Below, piece after piece: positions 16,781 to 25,506 of a DNA stretch of 64,000 nucleotides. A program made the translations under genes and the position numbers. This stretch comes from an uncultured Hyphomicrobiales bacterium (lineage in GTDB: Bacteria > Pseudomonadota > Alphaproteobacteria > Rhizobiales > Beijerinckiaceae). The notes under the pieces are model-generated. The model worked only from the letters and a program-made list of their open reading frames with translations. It was not told where the DNA came from and did no database searches. The DNA lies in NCBI GenBank assembly GCA_903847605.1, contig CAINED010000044.1, positions 62,001-126,000 of the forward strand, read 5' to 3'. The first letter of the stretch is position 1, and every line of letters begins with the position of its first letter.

Positions 16781-17809
16781 ATGAATAGCGCACCGCTTCG
16801 CGCCGCGTTCGCGGCTTTGCTGTTATCCTCGTTCGCTTTGCCTGCGGCAGCCGCCGACGCGGCGCTGATTGCCGCGGCGAAGAAGAACGGCAGGCTGACC
16901 TGGTATACGACGCTGATCGTCAATCAGTTTGCGCGTCCCGTGGCCGACGCCTTCCAGAAGAAATACGGCATTCGCGTCGATTACACGCGCGCCGACAATA
17001 CCGAGACTAACCTGCGCATCGCCAACGAGGTGAAAGCAGGCCGCATATCCGTGGACGTGTTCGACGGCTTTGGCGCGCCCGCGCTGGAACGGGCCGGGGC
17101 GCTCGTGCCTTTCGTGCCCGACGGCGCCAAGGCATTCGGCCCGGAATTCTACGACCCCAACGGCCTGTGGGTGGCGACGAATGTTTACATACTCACGCCC
17201 GGCTACAACACGCAGATGATCCCCAAGGGTACGGAGCCCAGGACATTCGAGGATCTTCTCGACCCCAAATACAAGGGCAGGATCACCTGGAACACCAATC
17301 TCACGCCGTCGGGCGCGCCGGGGTTCGTCGGCGTCGTGCTTGCGGAAATGGGCGAGCAGAAGGGGATGGATTACCTGCGCAGGCTCGCGGCGCAGCAGAT
17401 CGTCGGCCAGCGCATTGCGGCGCGCGCCGTGCTCGATCGTGTGATCGCCGGCGAATACGCCATCGCGCTTCAGATATTCAATCACCATGCCGTCATCAGC
17501 GCAAAGAAAGGCGCGCCGTCCGACTGGATCCCCATGCAGCCGGCGCTTGGCGTGCTCAGCGTCTTCTCCATCGTGAAGAACGGGCCGAATACCGATGCGG
17601 CCAAGCTGTTTCTGGACTTCCTGACGTCGGCGGAAGGGCAGGCCTTCTTCCGTGACGCAGACTATATCCCCGTCGATCCCAAGGTGCCGCCGCTCGAACC
17701 TTCGCTGCGGCCCGATGGAAAGACGTTGCGCACGAAATATTTCACGCCTGCGCAGGTCGACGAGAATCTCACCAAGTGGTCGGACATCGCCAAGGACATC
17801 TTCAAGTGA
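16781..17809 (+). CDS. ABC-type extracellular solute-binding protein, iron(III)/family 1
   Basis: A 342-residue periplasmic binding protein. The signal peptide MNSAPLRAAFAALLLSSFAL ends at AAAADAA. The mature part has LTWYTTLIVNQFARPVADAF, which is typical of the Fe(III)/thiamine-type family 1 binding proteins, and the C-terminal FLDFLTSAEGQAFF. The ATG at 16781 follows AGGGAGGGCC. The next gene (cupin) starts inside its stop codon (GTGA), so they are coupled. No permease or ATPase gene is adjacent. Confidence 0.85.
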   Translation: MNSAPLRAAFAALLLSSFALPAAAADAALIAAAKKNGRLTWYTTLIVNQFARPVADAFQKKYGIRVDYTRADNTETNLRIANEVKAGRISVDVFDGFGAPALERAGALVPFVPDGAKAFGPEFYDPNGLWVATNVYILTPGYNTQMIPKGTEPRTFEDLLDPKYKGRITWNTNLTPSGAPGFVGVVLAEMGEQKGMDYLRRLAAQQIVGQRIAARAVLDRVIAGEYAIALQIFNHHAVISAKKGAPSDWIPMQPALGVLSVFSIVKNGPNTDAAKLFLDFLTSAEGQAFFRDADYIPVDPKVPPLEPSLRPDGKTLRTKYFTPAQVDENLTKWSDIAKDIFK

Positions 17810-18333
17810 TCGCAAGGCCGGTCGACAGGCGGTTTCCCGACCCGGGCGTAGCGGCGCTTTATGCCGCCACGCTGTTCTGCATTATCGCCAGCGCCGTACT
17901 TTGGACGCGCAGCGCCCCCATAGGTCTTGTCTCGCTGGCGCAACTTTATGCCTCCATCTGCGAGAGCGCGCCGCTCGTCCTGAACATGAGTGCGAGCGAA
18001 GGCGCGCGCCCGAAATCCATCGTCACCATCGTGTCGCAGGAAGATATCGGCGACGGTAAAATGCTGACCGTGCAGCGCGTGCAATATCCGCCGCGGGCTT
18101 TCACGCCAAAACATGTGCATGGCGGCGTCGTGCAGGCCTATGTCACGAAAGGCGTGTTGCGTTCCCACGTATCGGGACAGGAGCCCGGCGAGTTTACCGT
18201 CGGCGGGACGTTTCACGAGACATACGGCGCTATCCACTATTTCGTCGAAAATCCCAGCGCGACCGAATGGGCGGAATTGCTGGCAATTCAGGTTCACCGC
18301 CGCGGCGAGGCGCTGACGACATTCGTCGATTGA
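17806..18333 (+). CDS. membrane-anchored cupin-domain protein
   Basis: A predicted 175-residue protein with one N-terminal transmembrane helix (about residues 14-34) and a cupin barrel. The barrel is visible in YPPRAFTPKHVHGG, which contains HxH metal ligands, and in GTFHETYGAIHYFVEN. Cupins of this type bind a metal and may act as sensors or small-molecule enzymes. The GTG start at 17806 overlaps the preceding stop by 4 bp, and the stop overlaps the next ATG (TGATG), so it is the middle gene of a tightly coupled operon. The function is unknown. Confidence 0.75.
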   Translation: MIARPVDRRFPDPGVAALYAATLFCIIASAVLWTRSAPIGLVSLAQLYASICESAPLVLNMSASEGARPKSIVTIVSQEDIGDGKMLTVQRVQYPPRAFTPKHVHGGVVQAYVTKGVLRSHVSGQEPGEFTVGGTFHETYGAIHYFVENPSATEWAELLAIQVHRRGEALTTFVD

Positions 18334-19160
18334 TGGCAAGACCGGTCAAATCCGCTCCTGCGCAGACCGCGGTCCCCTGGAACCTCGGCGATCTCCTGAA
18401 ATGGGGCGCGGTCTTCCTCTCGTTCCAGTATGTGTTGGGAGTCCTGCTCTCGACGTTTCTGCCGTCGATAGCCTCGATGATGATTTGCTTTTTTCTGGGC
18501 ATTCCCATCGGCGCTATCATGTGCAGGGGCGTGCAGGGGCTGTTCTTCCCGGGAGCCGCGATTGCTGCCTTCACAGGCGTGTTCCCCGGCACGATCATCG
18601 ATGTGCCGCTCTTTGGCCGCGTTGCCGAATTGCCGGTCGTGGGCGCGGCTCCAAGCGGTCCTTTCGTCGCGGCCTACACGACGAACGGGTGGCAGATTGC
18701 GACACAGCACACATACGTGACGCCATTAGGACAGTCGCGTCGTTCCAAACGCTATGGCGACCGGCACATTGCACCTCTCGTCCGGCCGGGATGGTCGCCC
18801 TCCGAGCCGATCGAATACTGGGTCATGGCGGAAACGCGTGACAGCGGCCGAAGAACCCTCTGGCATCCCGATGACTGGGCCCATAATGGCGGTGAATTCG
18901 TCAGGGTCACCGGCAACGAGAAAGAAGGCGCGAAGAACACCGCGCTATTCGCCTCGGAAAAGTTCTCTCTCAAGAGCGTGGCGGAACCGGAAGTTCTGTT
19001 CCGAACGGAGTCCGCGCAGGACGCAATCATCGCGCAATACGGCTTGCTCGGCTGGATGTATGTAACGCTCCTTGCCGCATGGGCGATCGTGGTTCTCGCG
19101 TTCAGGGAGCTCGCAAGGCTCTGGCGGCGCGCGAAAACTCTGGTGCAAAAGCGCAAGTAG
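18333..19160 (+). CDS. uncharacterised membrane protein, first of a tandem paralogous pair
   Basis: A 275-residue protein with about three N-terminal transmembrane helices (residues 20-100), a soluble middle domain and one C-terminal helix followed by a basic tail. The middle domain contains FVAAYTTNGW, HIAPLVRPGW, AETRDSGRRTLWHP and NGGEFVRVTG. All of these recur in the next gene (19268-20047). I do not recognise the family. It starts at the ATG at 18333, overlapping the cupin stop codon by one base. The topology suggests that the conserved middle domain lies on one face of the inner membrane, perhaps periplasmic. Confidence 0.7.
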   Translation: MARPVKSAPAQTAVPWNLGDLLKWGAVFLSFQYVLGVLLSTFLPSIASMMICFFLGIPIGAIMCRGVQGLFFPGAAIAAFTGVFPGTIIDVPLFGRVAELPVVGAAPSGPFVAAYTTNGWQIATQHTYVTPLGQSRRSKRYGDRHIAPLVRPGWSPSEPIEYWVMAETRDSGRRTLWHPDDWAHNGGEFVRVTGNEKEGAKNTALFASEKFSLKSVAEPEVLFRTESAQDAIIAQYGLLGWMYVTLLAAWAIVVLAFRELARLWRRAKTLVQKRK

Positions 19161-19267
19161 TTTTGTGGGCGCAGAAACCGAATCGCGTGACGGAAGTGTT
19201 TAATCTCACGCTTCGGAGCGGTACATCCTTGTATTTTCCGGTCGCAAGAATCTAACCTCGGCCCGCA

Positions 19268-20047
19268 ATGCATCCCGCACTCAAAAGCGTTCTCGTCACC
19301 GGCTGCATTGCGATCGTCTTTCAGACGGCGCTGTGCACGGTGCTTCTCGGTCTTGATCTGCCGATTGTGGCTGTCGCGCTCTGCTTCATTCTTGGCGTGC
19401 CCCTCGGTATTGCGGTGGCGGCTCCCGCGCCCGGCCTCGCTTTTCCCGTCATGGGCATTCTCGCCTTGTGCGGGGCAGCGCCGGCGCTGATCGTCGAAGT
19501 CTCGATGTGGGGACGAACCGTTCAATTGCGTCAGGTCGATGACATTCCCCGGCATGCATTCGTCGCCGGATACGATGCGGATAACTGGTTCATTGACGCT
19601 TCTCGCACGCAGGAAGAAGTGCTGACGGCCGGACGCCCGGCCAGGCGATACGCCATCCGCCGTCTCGCCCCGCTCGTCGGCAATGGCTGGACGCCTGCCC
19701 ACCCCGTGGAAATCTGGGTCGCCGGGGAAATCAGGGATTCTGGACGCGTGCGCCTCTGGCATCCTCAGTTCTGGTCGGAGCCCGGCGGCGAATTCGTGCG
19801 CCTCGTCGGAACGGACCTGAGCGGCGCGCAATTGCAGGCGGGCAGGGCGGCCGCAAAGCTGGGATTGAAGACAGGGGCCGAGCCGCTGATCGTGATGCGC
19901 GCGCCATCCATCGCAGCAGCGCAATGGGATCAGGCGCTCCGGCTCGGACGATCCGCCCTCATCGCGATTGGTTTTCTCGCGCTTTTCGTTTTGGGCGCGG
20001 AGTTGTGGCTGCGGCGCGGCGGCGGGCCGAAGCTGCTGCGCAAATAG
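19268..20047 (+). CDS. uncharacterised membrane protein, second of a tandem paralogous pair
   Basis: This 259-residue protein has the same plan as the preceding one: three N-terminal helices, a soluble domain and a C-terminal helix with a basic tail (LRRGGGPKLLRK). The shared motifs are FVAGYDADNW, RLAPLVGNGW, GEIRDSGRVRLWHP and PGGEFVRLVG. The conserved Asp-Ser-Gly-Arg and Trp-His-Pro residues are candidates for functional sites. There is a 107-bp gap from the first copy, so it may have its own promoter. The family is unknown to me. Confidence 0.7.
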   Translation: MHPALKSVLVTGCIAIVFQTALCTVLLGLDLPIVAVALCFILGVPLGIAVAAPAPGLAFPVMGILALCGAAPALIVEVSMWGRTVQLRQVDDIPRHAFVAGYDADNWFIDASRTQEEVLTAGRPARRYAIRRLAPLVGNGWTPAHPVEIWVAGEIRDSGRVRLWHPQFWSEPGGEFVRLVGTDLSGAQLQAGRAAAKLGLKTGAEPLIVMRAPSIAAAQWDQALRLGRSALIAIGFLALFVLGAELWLRRGGGPKLLRK

Positions 20048-20137
20048 GCCGCGCCCGAGCCGATCCCGGCCACTGGCCACTCCGCCAGCCAGCGGCTAAT
20101 AAGGCGCGAACTCACGCCGTTCCGGGGGAAATGTTCG

Positions 20138-20761
20138 ATGAATGTCTTCGACGATGCGCTTTACGAAAAACTCGCTGTGCGCCAGCTCATCGACAACTGG
20201 GTGCTCTGGCGCGACGCCGGCTTCTGGGAGCGTTTCCGCGATTGCTGGTGGCCGGAAGGCAAGATGATGGCGACCTGGACGCAGGGCACCGGCGACGAGT
20301 TCATCGAGATGAACAAGAAGGGCTGGGACAACGGCGTCAACATCCTGCACTTCCAGGGCGCGCATTTCTCTGACATCTCGGGTCGCCGCGCGATTTCGCA
20401 AACCAAGATGTACATCTCCCAGCGTGCGCCCGTTGAAGGCGTACTCGTCGATGTCGTCTGCACCGGCCGTTTCTATGATTTCCTCGAAAAGCGCGACGGC
20501 CGCTGGGGCTTCATCCTGCGCCAGCCGATCTACGAGAAGGACCGCATGGACCCGGTCCACGCCGGCGAAGTGCCCAAACTTGATCGCACGCTGCTCGACA
20601 GCTTCCCCGAGGGCTATCGCCATCTCGCCTATCTGCAATCTCGCCTCGGCTTCAACGTGAAGAAGAACATGCCCGGCCTCAAGGGCGAGCGCGTCGCGGA
20701 GCTTTATGCTGCCGGTGACAAATGGCTGAAAGGCGAGCCGCTCTCGTGGGGGCATGATTGA
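20138..20761 (+). CDS. SnoaL/NTF2-like protein, related to ring-hydroxylating dioxygenase small subunits
   Basis: A 207-residue cone-fold protein. The N-terminal part (LAVRQLIDNWVLWRDAGFWERFRDCWWPEG) and the strand pattern (KMYISQRAPVEGVLVDVVCTGRFYDF, RWGFILRQPIYEKDRMDPV) match SnoaL_4-type proteins. Some of these are annotated as dioxygenase beta subunits or polyketide cyclases. No large-subunit gene is adjacent. The intradiol dioxygenase gene follows 121 bp downstream on the same strand, so a role in aromatic breakdown is plausible. The ATG at 20138 is preceded by GGGGGAAA. Confidence 0.75.
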   Translation: MNVFDDALYEKLAVRQLIDNWVLWRDAGFWERFRDCWWPEGKMMATWTQGTGDEFIEMNKKGWDNGVNILHFQGAHFSDISGRRAISQTKMYISQRAPVEGVLVDVVCTGRFYDFLEKRDGRWGFILRQPIYEKDRMDPVHAGEVPKLDRTLLDSFPEGYRHLAYLQSRLGFNVKKNMPGLKGERVAELYAAGDKWLKGEPLSWGHD

Positions 20762-20772
20762 AATCTCGGGCT

Positions 20773-20862
20773 GTCGTCCCGGACGCCGGACGCGATCCGG
20801 GACCGCGTAATATTGAGCATCGAACGATCCCGGCTCTGCGCTTCGCTCCGGCCGGGATGACC
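20773..20862. repeat. imperfect palindromic intergenic element of alphaproteobacterial REP style
   Basis: This intergenic stretch begins GTCGTCCCGG and ends CCGGGATGACC, with an inner GATCCGGGACC and GATCCCGGC. It folds as an imperfect long hairpin. I recall very similar 'GTCGTCCCGG...CCGGGATGAC' elements scattered through Rhizobiales and Sphingomonadales genomes. It sits between the SnoaL-like and intradiol dioxygenase genes and may act on the transcript. Confidence 0.6.
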
Positions 20863-20882
20863 TTCACAAAGAGGAAATCAAC

Positions 20883-21758
20883 ATGGCCCCCCGCGAACTC
20901 GACGAACACAACATCACCGAAGCCGTCATCGAACGCTTTGCGCAGGCGCCCGATCCGCGCGTGAAGGAAATCTGCACGGCGCTTGTCAAGCATATGCACA
21001 ACTTCGTGCGCGAGATCCGTCCGAGCGAAGAGGAATGGGGCTACGCCATCGACTTCCTCACGCGCACCGGAAAGATCTGCGACGGTAACCGCCAGGAATT
21101 CATCCTGCTGTCGGACACGCTGGGTGTCTCCACGCTCGTCGACTCGATCAACTTCCCCGTGCAGCCCGGCGTCACCAAGTCGACCGTCCTCGGCCCGTTC
21201 TGGACGCAGGAGATGCCGGACCAGAAGCTCGGCGACGACATTACCGGCGCGATGAAGGGCGAGCCCTGCTATGTCTATGGCACGCTGAAATCATCGGACG
21301 GCACCCCGCTCGCCAATGCGCAATTCGATGTCTGGCATTCCGACGACGACGGTTTCTATGACGTCCAGCAGATGGAAAAGATGGGCAACAAGCCCGCCGG
21401 ACGCGGCCGCTTCCATACCGACAAGGACGGCAAGTTCTGGTTCTGGTCGATCAAGCCGACCTGCTATCCCGTGCCGACCGACGGTCCCGTCGGCGAAATG
21501 CTGCGTGGACAGGGGCGTCACCCCTGGCGTCCCGCGCATCTGCACTTCATTTTCTACGCGCCGGGCCATCGCAAGCTCGTAACGCATATCTTCGACCCCA
21601 CGGACAAGTACATCGACTCCGACGCCGTGTTTGGCGTGAAGGAATCGCTAATCCGCGAATACAAGGAACATCCGCCGGGTGTCGCGCCCGACGGCAAGAA
21701 GATGGACACGCCCTACGCCACCATCACCTATGACTTCGTGATGGCGAAAGAGGGCTGA
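20883..21758 (+). CDS. intradiol ring-cleavage dioxygenase (catechol/hydroxyquinol 1,2-dioxygenase type)
   Basis: A 291-residue non-haem Fe(III) dioxygenase that opens a catechol or hydroxyquinol ring between the hydroxyls to give a muconate or maleylacetate. The four expected iron ligands are visible: Tyr159 (DGFYDVQ), Tyr195 (CYPVPTDGPVG), His219 and His221 (RPAHLHF). The N-terminal helical dimerisation region, with EEWGYAIDFLTRTGKIC and LVDSINF, is typical of catechol and hydroxyquinol enzymes rather than of protocatechuate subunits. AGAGGA precedes the ATG. The downstream muconate or maleylacetate enzymes are not in the window. Confidence 0.9.
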   Translation: MAPRELDEHNITEAVIERFAQAPDPRVKEICTALVKHMHNFVREIRPSEEEWGYAIDFLTRTGKICDGNRQEFILLSDTLGVSTLVDSINFPVQPGVTKSTVLGPFWTQEMPDQKLGDDITGAMKGEPCYVYGTLKSSDGTPLANAQFDVWHSDDDGFYDVQQMEKMGNKPAGRGRFHTDKDGKFWFWSIKPTCYPVPTDGPVGEMLRGQGRHPWRPAHLHFIFYAPGHRKLVTHIFDPTDKYIDSDAVFGVKESLIREYKEHPPGVAPDGKKMDTPYATITYDFVMAKEG

Positions 21759-21835
21759 CGCGCCTCGTTATGGCCCCGCTTGCGAATCCCGCTGCGGGGC
21801 CTATCTTGTTGCGGTCATTCCCGAGGGGAGAGCGC

Positions 21836-22219
21836 GTGCGCCGAATTCTCGTGGCATTGCTGGCGATTTGCGGACTGGTGGCGATCAGCGCCGCGAGCCC
21901 GGCCATGGCCGCTTGCCATGACGAAGCGAGCGCGACGGCTCCGTTGTTGATACTCAAAATCGCATCGCCCGATTCTGGACCCCTTGCCCTGGTTGCTGGT
22001 GTCGAAGCCGTCCGCGCGCAGTTTAGGTCGGCTCCTGCCGGCAAGAATGCGCCTTGCCATACCGGAAGCTGTTGCGAGGCCGGTTGCAGTCATCTCGCGG
22101 TTTCGTCCGTTATCGACGCGAATTTCAACATCGAGACACGCCACGCGCACTTTGCCGGGCTCTTCCAGTCGCTCGCGGGCTTTCCCCCGCCACTCGCCGA
22201 CCGTCCGCCGCGAAGCTGA
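21836..22219 (+). CDS. small exported Cys/His-rich protein at the head of a copper cassette
   Basis: A predicted 127-residue protein. The GTG at 21836 with GAGGGGAG upstream gives a good signal peptide (RRILVALLAICGLVAISAAS ending PAMAAC). The mature part contains a cluster CHTGSCCEAGCSH that looks able to bind a soft metal, and ends in a Pro/Arg-rich tail. Similar small proteins are often encoded at the start of copper-resistance operons, and the genes downstream fit that. Function is inferred only. Confidence 0.55.
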   Translation: MRRILVALLAICGLVAISAASPAMAACHDEASATAPLLILKIASPDSGPLALVAGVEAVRAQFRSAPAGKNAPCHTGSCCEAGCSHLAVSSVIDANFNIETRHAHFAGLFQSLAGFPPPLADRPPRS

Positions 22220-22383
22220 CGCATAGCCCCGCGCGCCGGGGTGCATGAGCCCCTTCGGGGCCGCATGCGAACGCGCGCAATTTCTCACCATAACAGCGCA
22301 TGTGGCGGAAAATTTCGCTTCTGCACAATTGTTGCAGCGGGAAGAGCGGCGGCGCCGTCATCCGCTGGCAAGGTCGAGTTCTC

Positions 22384-22611
22384 ATGAAAGTCCTGTTTCT
22401 GTTGTCCACCGCCGCCGCCTTGTTGGTCGGCGGGTGCAACGCGCCTCGCCAGACTGCGCTTGGCGCCCGCGATCCCGCTGATCCCCGGGCGCGCACCCCC
22501 GCCGCCGCCTATCGCCCTGTCACCGGCGGTTACGAAGCGATCCGTCCCGCCGAAGCGCGCGACTGGCGCGAGATGAACCGCCGCGTCGCGCCGCAGACGG
22601 AGGGCCGCTAG
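22384..22611 (+). CDS. small lipoprotein in the copper cassette
   Basis: A 75-residue protein, MKVLFLLSTAAALLVGGC, whose signal peptide ends in the lipobox LVGGC. The remainder is short, polar and rich in Ala/Arg/Pro, ending DWREMNRRVAPQTEG. The stop codon is followed immediately by the ATG of the TolC-like gene, so the two are co-translated. No family is recognised; it may assist the adjacent outer-membrane protein. Confidence 0.65.
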   Translation: MKVLFLLSTAAALLVGGCNAPRQTALGARDPADPRARTPAAAYRPVTGGYEAIRPAEARDWREMNRRVAPQTEGR

Positions 22612-24075
22612 ATGCGCTCTCATTCGGTGACGATAAAAGGAGCGATGGCGCTTGCGGTTGCCGCACTGCTCGGCGGCTGTATGTCTGTGTCTTCAGATGG
22701 AGGCATGGAGGCCATCTCCGCTGCCGTGCAGACGCAAACAGGCCTGCACGCTACCAAGATCGGCGACAATGCGCAGGCCGATGCGGCGCGTCACGCCATC
22801 GACCGGCTGCTGGCCAAGCCACTGACTGCGCAGAGCGCAGTGCAGGTCGCGCTGCTCGGCAATCGCGCCCTGCAGGCCACATACAACGATCTCGGCATTT
22901 CCGAGGCCCAGTATGTGCAGGCGAGCCTGCCGCCATCGCCTACGATTTCGCTCGCGAGAATTGCGGGCGGCATGGAAGTGGAGATCGAGCGGCAGATCCT
23001 GTTCAATCTTCTGGCGCTCATCACGCTGCCTGCACGGCGCGAGATCGCGTCGTCCCGTTACGATCAGGCGCGTCTAAAAGCCGTCGAGGAAACATTCCGC
23101 CTCGTAGCGCAGACGCGGCGCTCCTTTTATCGCGCGGTGGCATCGCGCCAGAACGAACGCGCCATGGGCGCGGCAGCTAACAATGCCCGCATTGTCTCGC
23201 AACTGTTGCGCAAGCTCGGCGAAACCGGCGCCGTCAACAAGCTCGATCAGGCGCGCGAACATGTCTTCTACGCCGAAGTCACCGCAATGCTCGCCAGGGC
23301 CCGCATGAGTCATCAGGCCGACCGCGAACAACTCGCACGGCTGATGGGTCTGTGGGACAAGGCTGGCGCGTTCAAACTGCCTGATGCCTTGCCGAACCTG
23401 CCAGCCAAACCGGCCGTGCGTCCGGACATCGAGCGCGAGGCGATTTCGCGCAATGTTCAGGTCGCGATGGCGCAGGCGGAACTCGAAACGACCGCGCGCA
23501 CGCTCGGCCTCACCGAAACGACACGTTACATCGACGTGCTGGAGTTGCGCGGCATGTCTTCGACCAGCCGCAAGACGTCTGTCGATCCCGTGACCGGCGC
23601 AGTCGAACGCGAGCGCGAGTCTCGTCGCGGTCTCGAACTTGAATTGCGCATACCCGTCTTCGATTTCGGCGCGGCGCGCACGCGCGAAGCCGAGGAAACC
23701 TGGAAACGCGCGCTCAACCGTCTGGCCGATACCGCCATCAATGTGCGCTCCCATGCGCGCGAGGCTTACGCGCGTTATCGCGGCGCCTATGATCTCGCAC
23801 GCCATTACCAGCGCAACATCCTGCCGCTGCGCAAGACGATCACCGATGAAAATCTGCTGCGCTACAACGCCATGATCGTCGACATCGTGCCGGTTCTCGC
23901 AGATGCGCGTCAGCGTGTGCTCTCGCAGGCCGCCGCCATCGAGGCGCAGCGCGACTTCTGGATCGCCCATTCCGACATGCGCGCCGCCGTCATCGGTGGC
24001 GGCGTCGGGGAAACATCATCCGCAAGTCCTGTCGCTGCTGCGAGCAGCGGCGGTGGCGACGCCGGTGGCCATTGA
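22612..24075 (+). CDS. TolC-family outer membrane efflux lipoprotein
   Basis: A 487-residue outer-membrane-factor protein. The signal peptide ends in lipobox LLGGC, so it is lipid-anchored like CusC/OprM. Two related halves carry the family pattern, for example QVALLGNRALQATYNDLGISEAQYVQASLPPSPTIS... and the second-half VQVAMAQAELETTARTLGL. Such proteins form trimeric channels that export ions or drugs with an RND or ABC pump. It lies between a lipoprotein and a multicopper oxidase. No CusA/CusB pump genes lie in the window, so its partner must be elsewhere or different. Confidence 0.85.
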   Translation: MRSHSVTIKGAMALAVAALLGGCMSVSSDGGMEAISAAVQTQTGLHATKIGDNAQADAARHAIDRLLAKPLTAQSAVQVALLGNRALQATYNDLGISEAQYVQASLPPSPTISLARIAGGMEVEIERQILFNLLALITLPARREIASSRYDQARLKAVEETFRLVAQTRRSFYRAVASRQNERAMGAAANNARIVSQLLRKLGETGAVNKLDQAREHVFYAEVTAMLARARMSHQADREQLARLMGLWDKAGAFKLPDALPNLPAKPAVRPDIEREAISRNVQVAMAQAELETTARTLGLTETTRYIDVLELRGMSSTSRKTSVDPVTGAVERERESRRGLELELRIPVFDFGAARTREAEETWKRALNRLADTAINVRSHAREAYARYRGAYDLARHYQRNILPLRKTITDENLLRYNAMIVDIVPVLADARQRVLSQAAAIEAQRDFWIAHSDMRAAVIGGGVGETSSASPVAAASSGGGDAGGH

Positions 24076-24088
24076 GGGGACAAAGAGA

Positions 24089-25492
24089 ATGCCGATTTCC
24101 CGCAGAAGAATACTCGAAGCCGGCGGCCTTGCGCTGGCCGGCGGCGCGCTCGTCAGCGGCCGGGCACAGGCGGCGAACATTCCCGAAGCGCCGGTCGCGA
24201 GTTCCTCGACGATGCAGCCGCCGCTGCATCCCAGGGAGGGCGTGCATTACAATCCTGTCGTCACGCTGAATGGCTGGAGCCTGCCGTGGCGCATGAAGGA
24301 CGGTGTGAAGGAGTTTCACCTCGTCGCGGAACCCGTCGTGCGCGAGCTTGCGCCGGGCATGAAAGCCAATCTCTGGGGCTATAATGGTCAATCGCCGGGT
24401 CCGACGATCGAATGCGTGGAAGGCGAACGTCTGCGCATCTTCGTCACCAATAAACTGCCCGAGAATACGGCAGTGCATTGGCATGGGCAGATATTGCCGA
24501 ACGGCATGGATGGCGTCGGCGGCCTGACGCAGCCGCATATCCCGCCGGGCAAGACCTATGTCTACGAATTCGTCGCACGAAAGAGCGGCACGTTCATGTA
24601 TCATCCGCACTCCGATGAGATGGTGCAGATGGCGATGGGCATGATGGGCTTCTTCGTCGTGCATCCTCGCGATCCCGATTTCATGAAGGTCGATCGCGAC
24701 TTTGTGTTTCTGCTGAACGCTTTCGATATTGATCCGGGTACGGCGTTGCCGAAGGTCAACACCATGCTCGACTTTAACTTGTGGTGCTGGAACAGCCGGG
24801 TATGGCCTGGCATCGATCCCCTCGTCGTCGCGAAGGGCGATCGCGTGCGCATCCGCTTCGGCAATCTGACCATGACCAATCATCCCATCCATATGCATGG
24901 CTATGATTTCGAAGTGACGGGCACAGACGGCGGCTGGACGCGCCCGGAATCGCGCTGGCCGGAAGTGACCGTCGATTGCGCTGTCGGCCAGATGCGCGCC
25001 TTCGAATTCGTTGCAGAACACGAGGGCGACTGGGCCATCCATTGTCACAAGTCGCATCACACGATGAATGCGATGGGCCATAGCGTGAAGAATTTCATTG
25101 GCGTCGACAAGCGCGAGATCGCCAGACACATCCGCAAGATCCTGCCGGGATACATGCCCATGGGCTCGCAGGGCATGGGCGAAATGGGCTCCATGGAAAT
25201 GGAGCTTCCCCCCAACACGTTGCCGATGATGACGGGCTTTGCGCAATTCGGCCCGGTCGAGATGGGAGGCATGTTCTCGGTCGTGAAAGTGCGCGAGGGG
25301 CTGGCCCGCGGCGACTACAAGGATCCCGGCTGGTTCAAGCATCCCGAGGGCACTGTCGCATATGAAGTCAAATCGGAAACGGCCTCTGCGCCCGCGCGCG
25401 CCAAGCCGGCAGCTTCGGCAGAACGTGCGCATACCTGGCGGGTGAAGGACCCCCGCAAGACGCCTGCCAAAGGCGGCCACAATCACCATTGA
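24089..25492 (+). CDS. multicopper oxidase, CopA/CueO-like
   Basis: A predicted 467-residue Tat-exported multicopper oxidase (leader SRRRILEAGGLALAGG). All four copper-binding motifs are present: HWHGQ, HPHSDE, HPIHMHGYDF and the T1/trinuclear HCHKSHHTMNAM. After the last cupredoxin domain comes a methionine-rich tail (MGSQGMGEMGSMEME, then MGGM), typical of copper-tolerance oxidases that oxidise Cu(I) in the periplasm. The ATG at 24089 is 13 bp after the TolC stop. The next gene is a cupredoxin. Confidence 0.9.
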   Translation: MPISRRRILEAGGLALAGGALVSGRAQAANIPEAPVASSSTMQPPLHPREGVHYNPVVTLNGWSLPWRMKDGVKEFHLVAEPVVRELAPGMKANLWGYNGQSPGPTIECVEGERLRIFVTNKLPENTAVHWHGQILPNGMDGVGGLTQPHIPPGKTYVYEFVARKSGTFMYHPHSDEMVQMAMGMMGFFVVHPRDPDFMKVDRDFVFLLNAFDIDPGTALPKVNTMLDFNLWCWNSRVWPGIDPLVVAKGDRVRIRFGNLTMTNHPIHMHGYDFEVTGTDGGWTRPESRWPEVTVDCAVGQMRAFEFVAEHEGDWAIHCHKSHHTMNAMGHSVKNFIGVDKREIARHIRKILPGYMPMGSQGMGEMGSMEMELPPNTLPMMTGFAQFGPVEMGGMFSVVKVREGLARGDYKDPGWFKHPEGTVAYEVKSETASAPARAKPAASAERAHTWRVKDPRKTPAKGGHNHH

Positions 25493-25506
25493 GAGGAGGC
25501 GAGAAG

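Noticed and set aside
22249-22261. GCCCC-TTC-GGGGC hairpin upstream of the lipoprotein gene
   Set aside because: Only 5 bp and no T run. Such short GC hairpins are expected by chance in DNA of this composition.
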